A stretch of DNA of 64,000 bases from CAVQBP01 sp963710745. Its GTDB lineage: Bacteria > Bacteroidota > Ignavibacteria > Ignavibacteriales > Ignavibacteriaceae. The position numbers and the translations under genes were made by a program. This document shows positions 62,190-64,000 of the stretch, one piece after another (positions within the stretch are counted from its first letter, which is position 1; each line of letters starts with the position of its first letter). Where the stretch lies: NCBI GenBank assembly GCA_963710745.1, contig CAVQBP010000002.1:301347-365346 (forward strand), read 5' to 3'. The notes under the pieces were generated by a model. That model made no database searches. It worked only from the letters and a program-made list of their open reading frames with translations, and was not told where the DNA came from.

Positions 62190-64000
62190 TTATTGTTTGG
62201 GAAGATCAATTATAAACTCCGTGTACTTTCCTTCTTTACTCTCTAATTTAATTTCACCTCCGTGCACTTTCGTAACTATATCATAACTTAGCGATAATCC
62301 TAAACCTGTTCCTTCGCCAGTCGGTTTTGTTGTAAAGAAAGGCTGGAATATTTTATCCAGCATTTCTTTTGGAATTCCGTTTCCGTTATCTCCAATTTTA
62401 ATTTCAACTTTTCCATTCAGATTTTTAGTTGAAACCTTTAATACCGGGGAGAAATTTACATCATTGCTTTTCTTCTTTTTATCATAAGCTGCATAGCAGG
62501 CATTGTTAATTATATTTAAGAATACTCTGCTTATATCCTGCGGTACAACATTTATTTTTTCTAAAGCTTCATCATAATCTTTTTCAATTGTTATGTTGAA
62601 CTCTTTATTTGTTGCTCTCATTCCGTGATAAGCGAGATTAACATATTGGTCGAGTAGATCATTTATATCCGTCAATGTTTTTTCACCGGAAGTTCCTCTT
62701 GAATGGAGGAGCATTCCTTTTACTATAGAGTCAGCACGTTTACCATGCAGGTTTATTCTCTCAAGATTGAGTTTAAGATCTTCCAGAATTGCAAGTATTT
62801 CTTCCTTGTTATTGTTTTCCAGTTCTGTTTTAATTTCATCGAGCAGTTCTTTTGAAAGATCGGAAAAGTTGTTTACAAAATTTAACGGGTTTTTTATTTC
62901 GTGAGCAATACCTGCAGTAAGTTCTCCAAGAGAAGCCATTTTTTCCGAATGGACAAGCTGAGTCTGTGCTCTTATGATTTCATCATTCTTTTCCTGCAGC
63001 GAGTTCATAGCCTGCGCTTTTGAAATCGCAGAAACAGCATGTTCACGAAACCTGTTTAACAACCTTGCTGTCGATCTATCAAAAGCATTTTTATCCGAAT
63101 AACTATCGAACACCACATACGCTTCTGTACGATGATCTATTTCCACTTCCATTATAAGCATAGATTCGGCTTTCCCGAAATCCGAAAGTTTTTCATCAGC
63201 ATAGAGATGATCCGTATTTCGTAAAATGTATATTCCATTCTCAATCTCCATTGAAGATTGAGTATATCTTCTTTTGAGTTCTTCGGGATGGAACCTTAAA
63301 TTTTCGAGATCTTTAATTTTATATCCCTCGGTATAGGCGATACGGAACAGGTTCTCTTTTTTATCCAGTAGAAATACCACAGCCTTTTCACCCTGCGGAA
63401 TTACTGTAAAAGTCTGTTCAAGAAGAGAGTTGAACAACTGGTCAAGGTTTTCGGCACGGTTGATCACTTTTACCAACCTGTCAACAGTTTCAAGTTCATC
63501 AGCCTGTTTTTTTATAATTTCAGCTTCCCGGAGTTTAGCCAGATTTCTTTCTTTAGTTATGATCCGCCGCCGCATTATCCTGTCAGTAATGAAAATTCCT
63601 AGTAAAAATATAACAGCATAAAGTGCATATGCCCACCAGGTAAGGTACCAGGGAGGTAATACTTTAAATGATACGGACTCTTCATGTGAAATCATTCCAT
63701 AAACATTTTTTGAACGGACTTTAAATGTATAATCACCGCTTGAAAGATTGGTAAATTCTTTTTTAGGTTCATTTGTCCATTGAGACCATTTATCATCATT
63801 TCCCTCAAGATAATACTGGTACCTATTTGCTTCAGGTTTATCGAAAGAAATTGAAGAAACTGAAAAGCTCACATTGTTACTGCTGTAGGGCAGAATAAGC
63901 TTGTTATTCTGAATTATTGATTTATTTGCCCCATAGTAAATTACCGAATCATTATTAACAACTATTCTCCTGACAAGAGCAGGAAAGATGTTTTTAATAT
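62190..64000 (-). CDS. Propeller-type histidine kinase, C-terminal part (runs off right edge)
   Basis: The frame stays open to the window edge, so about 602 C-terminal residues are visible. In-window GTG codons such as 63872 are internal: the Y_Y_Y domain (LPYSSNNVSFSVSSISFDK) continues upstream of it and matches the 56376 kinase. Then come LSSGDYTFKVRSKN, a membrane helix, a GAF domain (residues alike to 56376), the phospho-His LTAGIAHEIKNPLNFVNNF and HATPase_c. By homology the missing N-terminus should be propellers. It is the fourth kinase with this core. Confidence 0.9.
   Translation of the reverse strand, partial: IKNIFPALVRRIVVNNDSVIYYGANKSIIQNNKLILPYSSNNVSFSVSSISFDKPEANRYQYYLEGNDDKWSQWTNEPKKEFTNLSSGDYTFKVRSKNVYGMISHEESVSFKVLPPWYLTWWAYALYAVIFLLGIFITDRIMRRRIITKERNLAKLREAEIIKKQADELETVDRLVKVINRAENLDQLFNSLLEQTFTVIPQGEKAVVFLLDKKENLFRIAYTEGYKIKDLENLRFHPEELKRRYTQSSMEIENGIYILRNTDHLYADEKLSDFGKAESMLIMEVEIDHRTEAYVVFDSYSDKNAFDRSTARLLNRFREHAVSAISKAQAMNSLQEKNDEIIRAQTQLVHSEKMASLGELTAGIAHEIKNPLNFVNNFSDLSKELLDEIKTELENNNKEEILAILEDLKLNLERINLHGKRADSIVKGMLLHSRGTSGEKTLTDINDLLDQYVNLAYHGMRATNKEFNITIEKDYDEALEKINVVPQDISRVFLNIINNACYAAYDKKKKSNDVNFSPVLKVSTKNLNGKVEIKIGDNGNGIPKEMLDKIFQPFFTTKPTGEGTGLGLSLSYDIVTKVHGGEIKLESKEGKYTEFIIDLPKQ

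Noticed and set aside
63430..63872. GTG 63872 as the start of the right-edge kinase, and the forward frame opposite it
   Set aside because: The reverse frame continues upstream with Y_Y_Y domain residues matching the 56376 kinase, so the start lies outside the window.
1..64000. tRNA or rRNA genes
   Set aside because: I looked through the intergenic stretches for cloverleaf T-loop motifs and rRNA-like sequence and saw none; a covariance-model scan would be needed to exclude small RNAs.

Overview
The window looks like a chromosome segment of a low-GC Bacteroidota/Chlorobi-group bacterium, most likely of the Ignavibacteria. This is inferred from several things together: very large propeller-type sensor kinases (one an AraC-fused hybrid), a type IX secretion-like C-terminal sorting domain (43053-43394), a TonB-dependent receptor with a TAnnTTTG-type promoter box, and AT-rich intergenic DNA. 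I saw no rRNA, tRNA, CRISPR array or prophage.

Layout. 1-6530: a polysaccharide deacetylase / family 2 glycosyltransferase / radical SAM operon that runs off the left edge, an MFS carrier, two small proteins, fumarase C and a TerB-like protein. 6855-11986: threonine catabolism (tdh and kbl) with a tripeptidyl-peptidase II-like subtilase between them. 12161-17520: a NatAB-type ABC exporter, a PrsW-type protease, a degenerate DUF2064-like protein, nadD and a sugar epimerase. 17700-22226: a RelBE-like toxin-antitoxin pair whose toxin is frameshifted, then meaB, an acyl-CoA dehydrogenase and an acyl-CoA carboxylase beta subunit (branched-chain or propionate-type acyl-CoA metabolism). 22252-28077: a TonB receptor, an MntA-HepT type toxin-antitoxin pair, an NtrC-type regulator, a HIT protein and a REP-associated transposase (RAYT) flanked on both sides by the same ordered set of short palindromes. 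28225-32381: a bile-acid-symporter-family protein, SRPBCC protein, yeast-type cytosine deaminase, MarC protein and a VKOR-DsbA fusion.

The most unusual part is 32649-42345: five tandem same-strand paralogues of about 620-640 residues, A to E in transcription order. Each has an export signal ending in Cys-Asp, a Gly/Ala-rich hydrophobic segment, a short coiled coil and a body with twelve conserved cysteines. I do not recognise the family. The array shows block duplication, a sharply bounded near-identical tract between D and E, and a variable middle region. It is preceded by a DUF4136 lipoprotein and lies near two DsbA-type thiol oxidoreductases, which fits disulfide-rich exported products.

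From 44184 to the right edge lies a signalling island. It holds an AraC-fused hybrid kinase, two propeller kinases, a TPR kinase, a fourth kinase cut by the edge, a lone receiver and a receiver-PP2C phosphatase. Four of the kinases carry a very similar catalytic core behind different sensors. A four-copy GACAT repeat at 21/20/21-bp spacing (43523-43589) is a good candidate operator for an AraC-type regulator.
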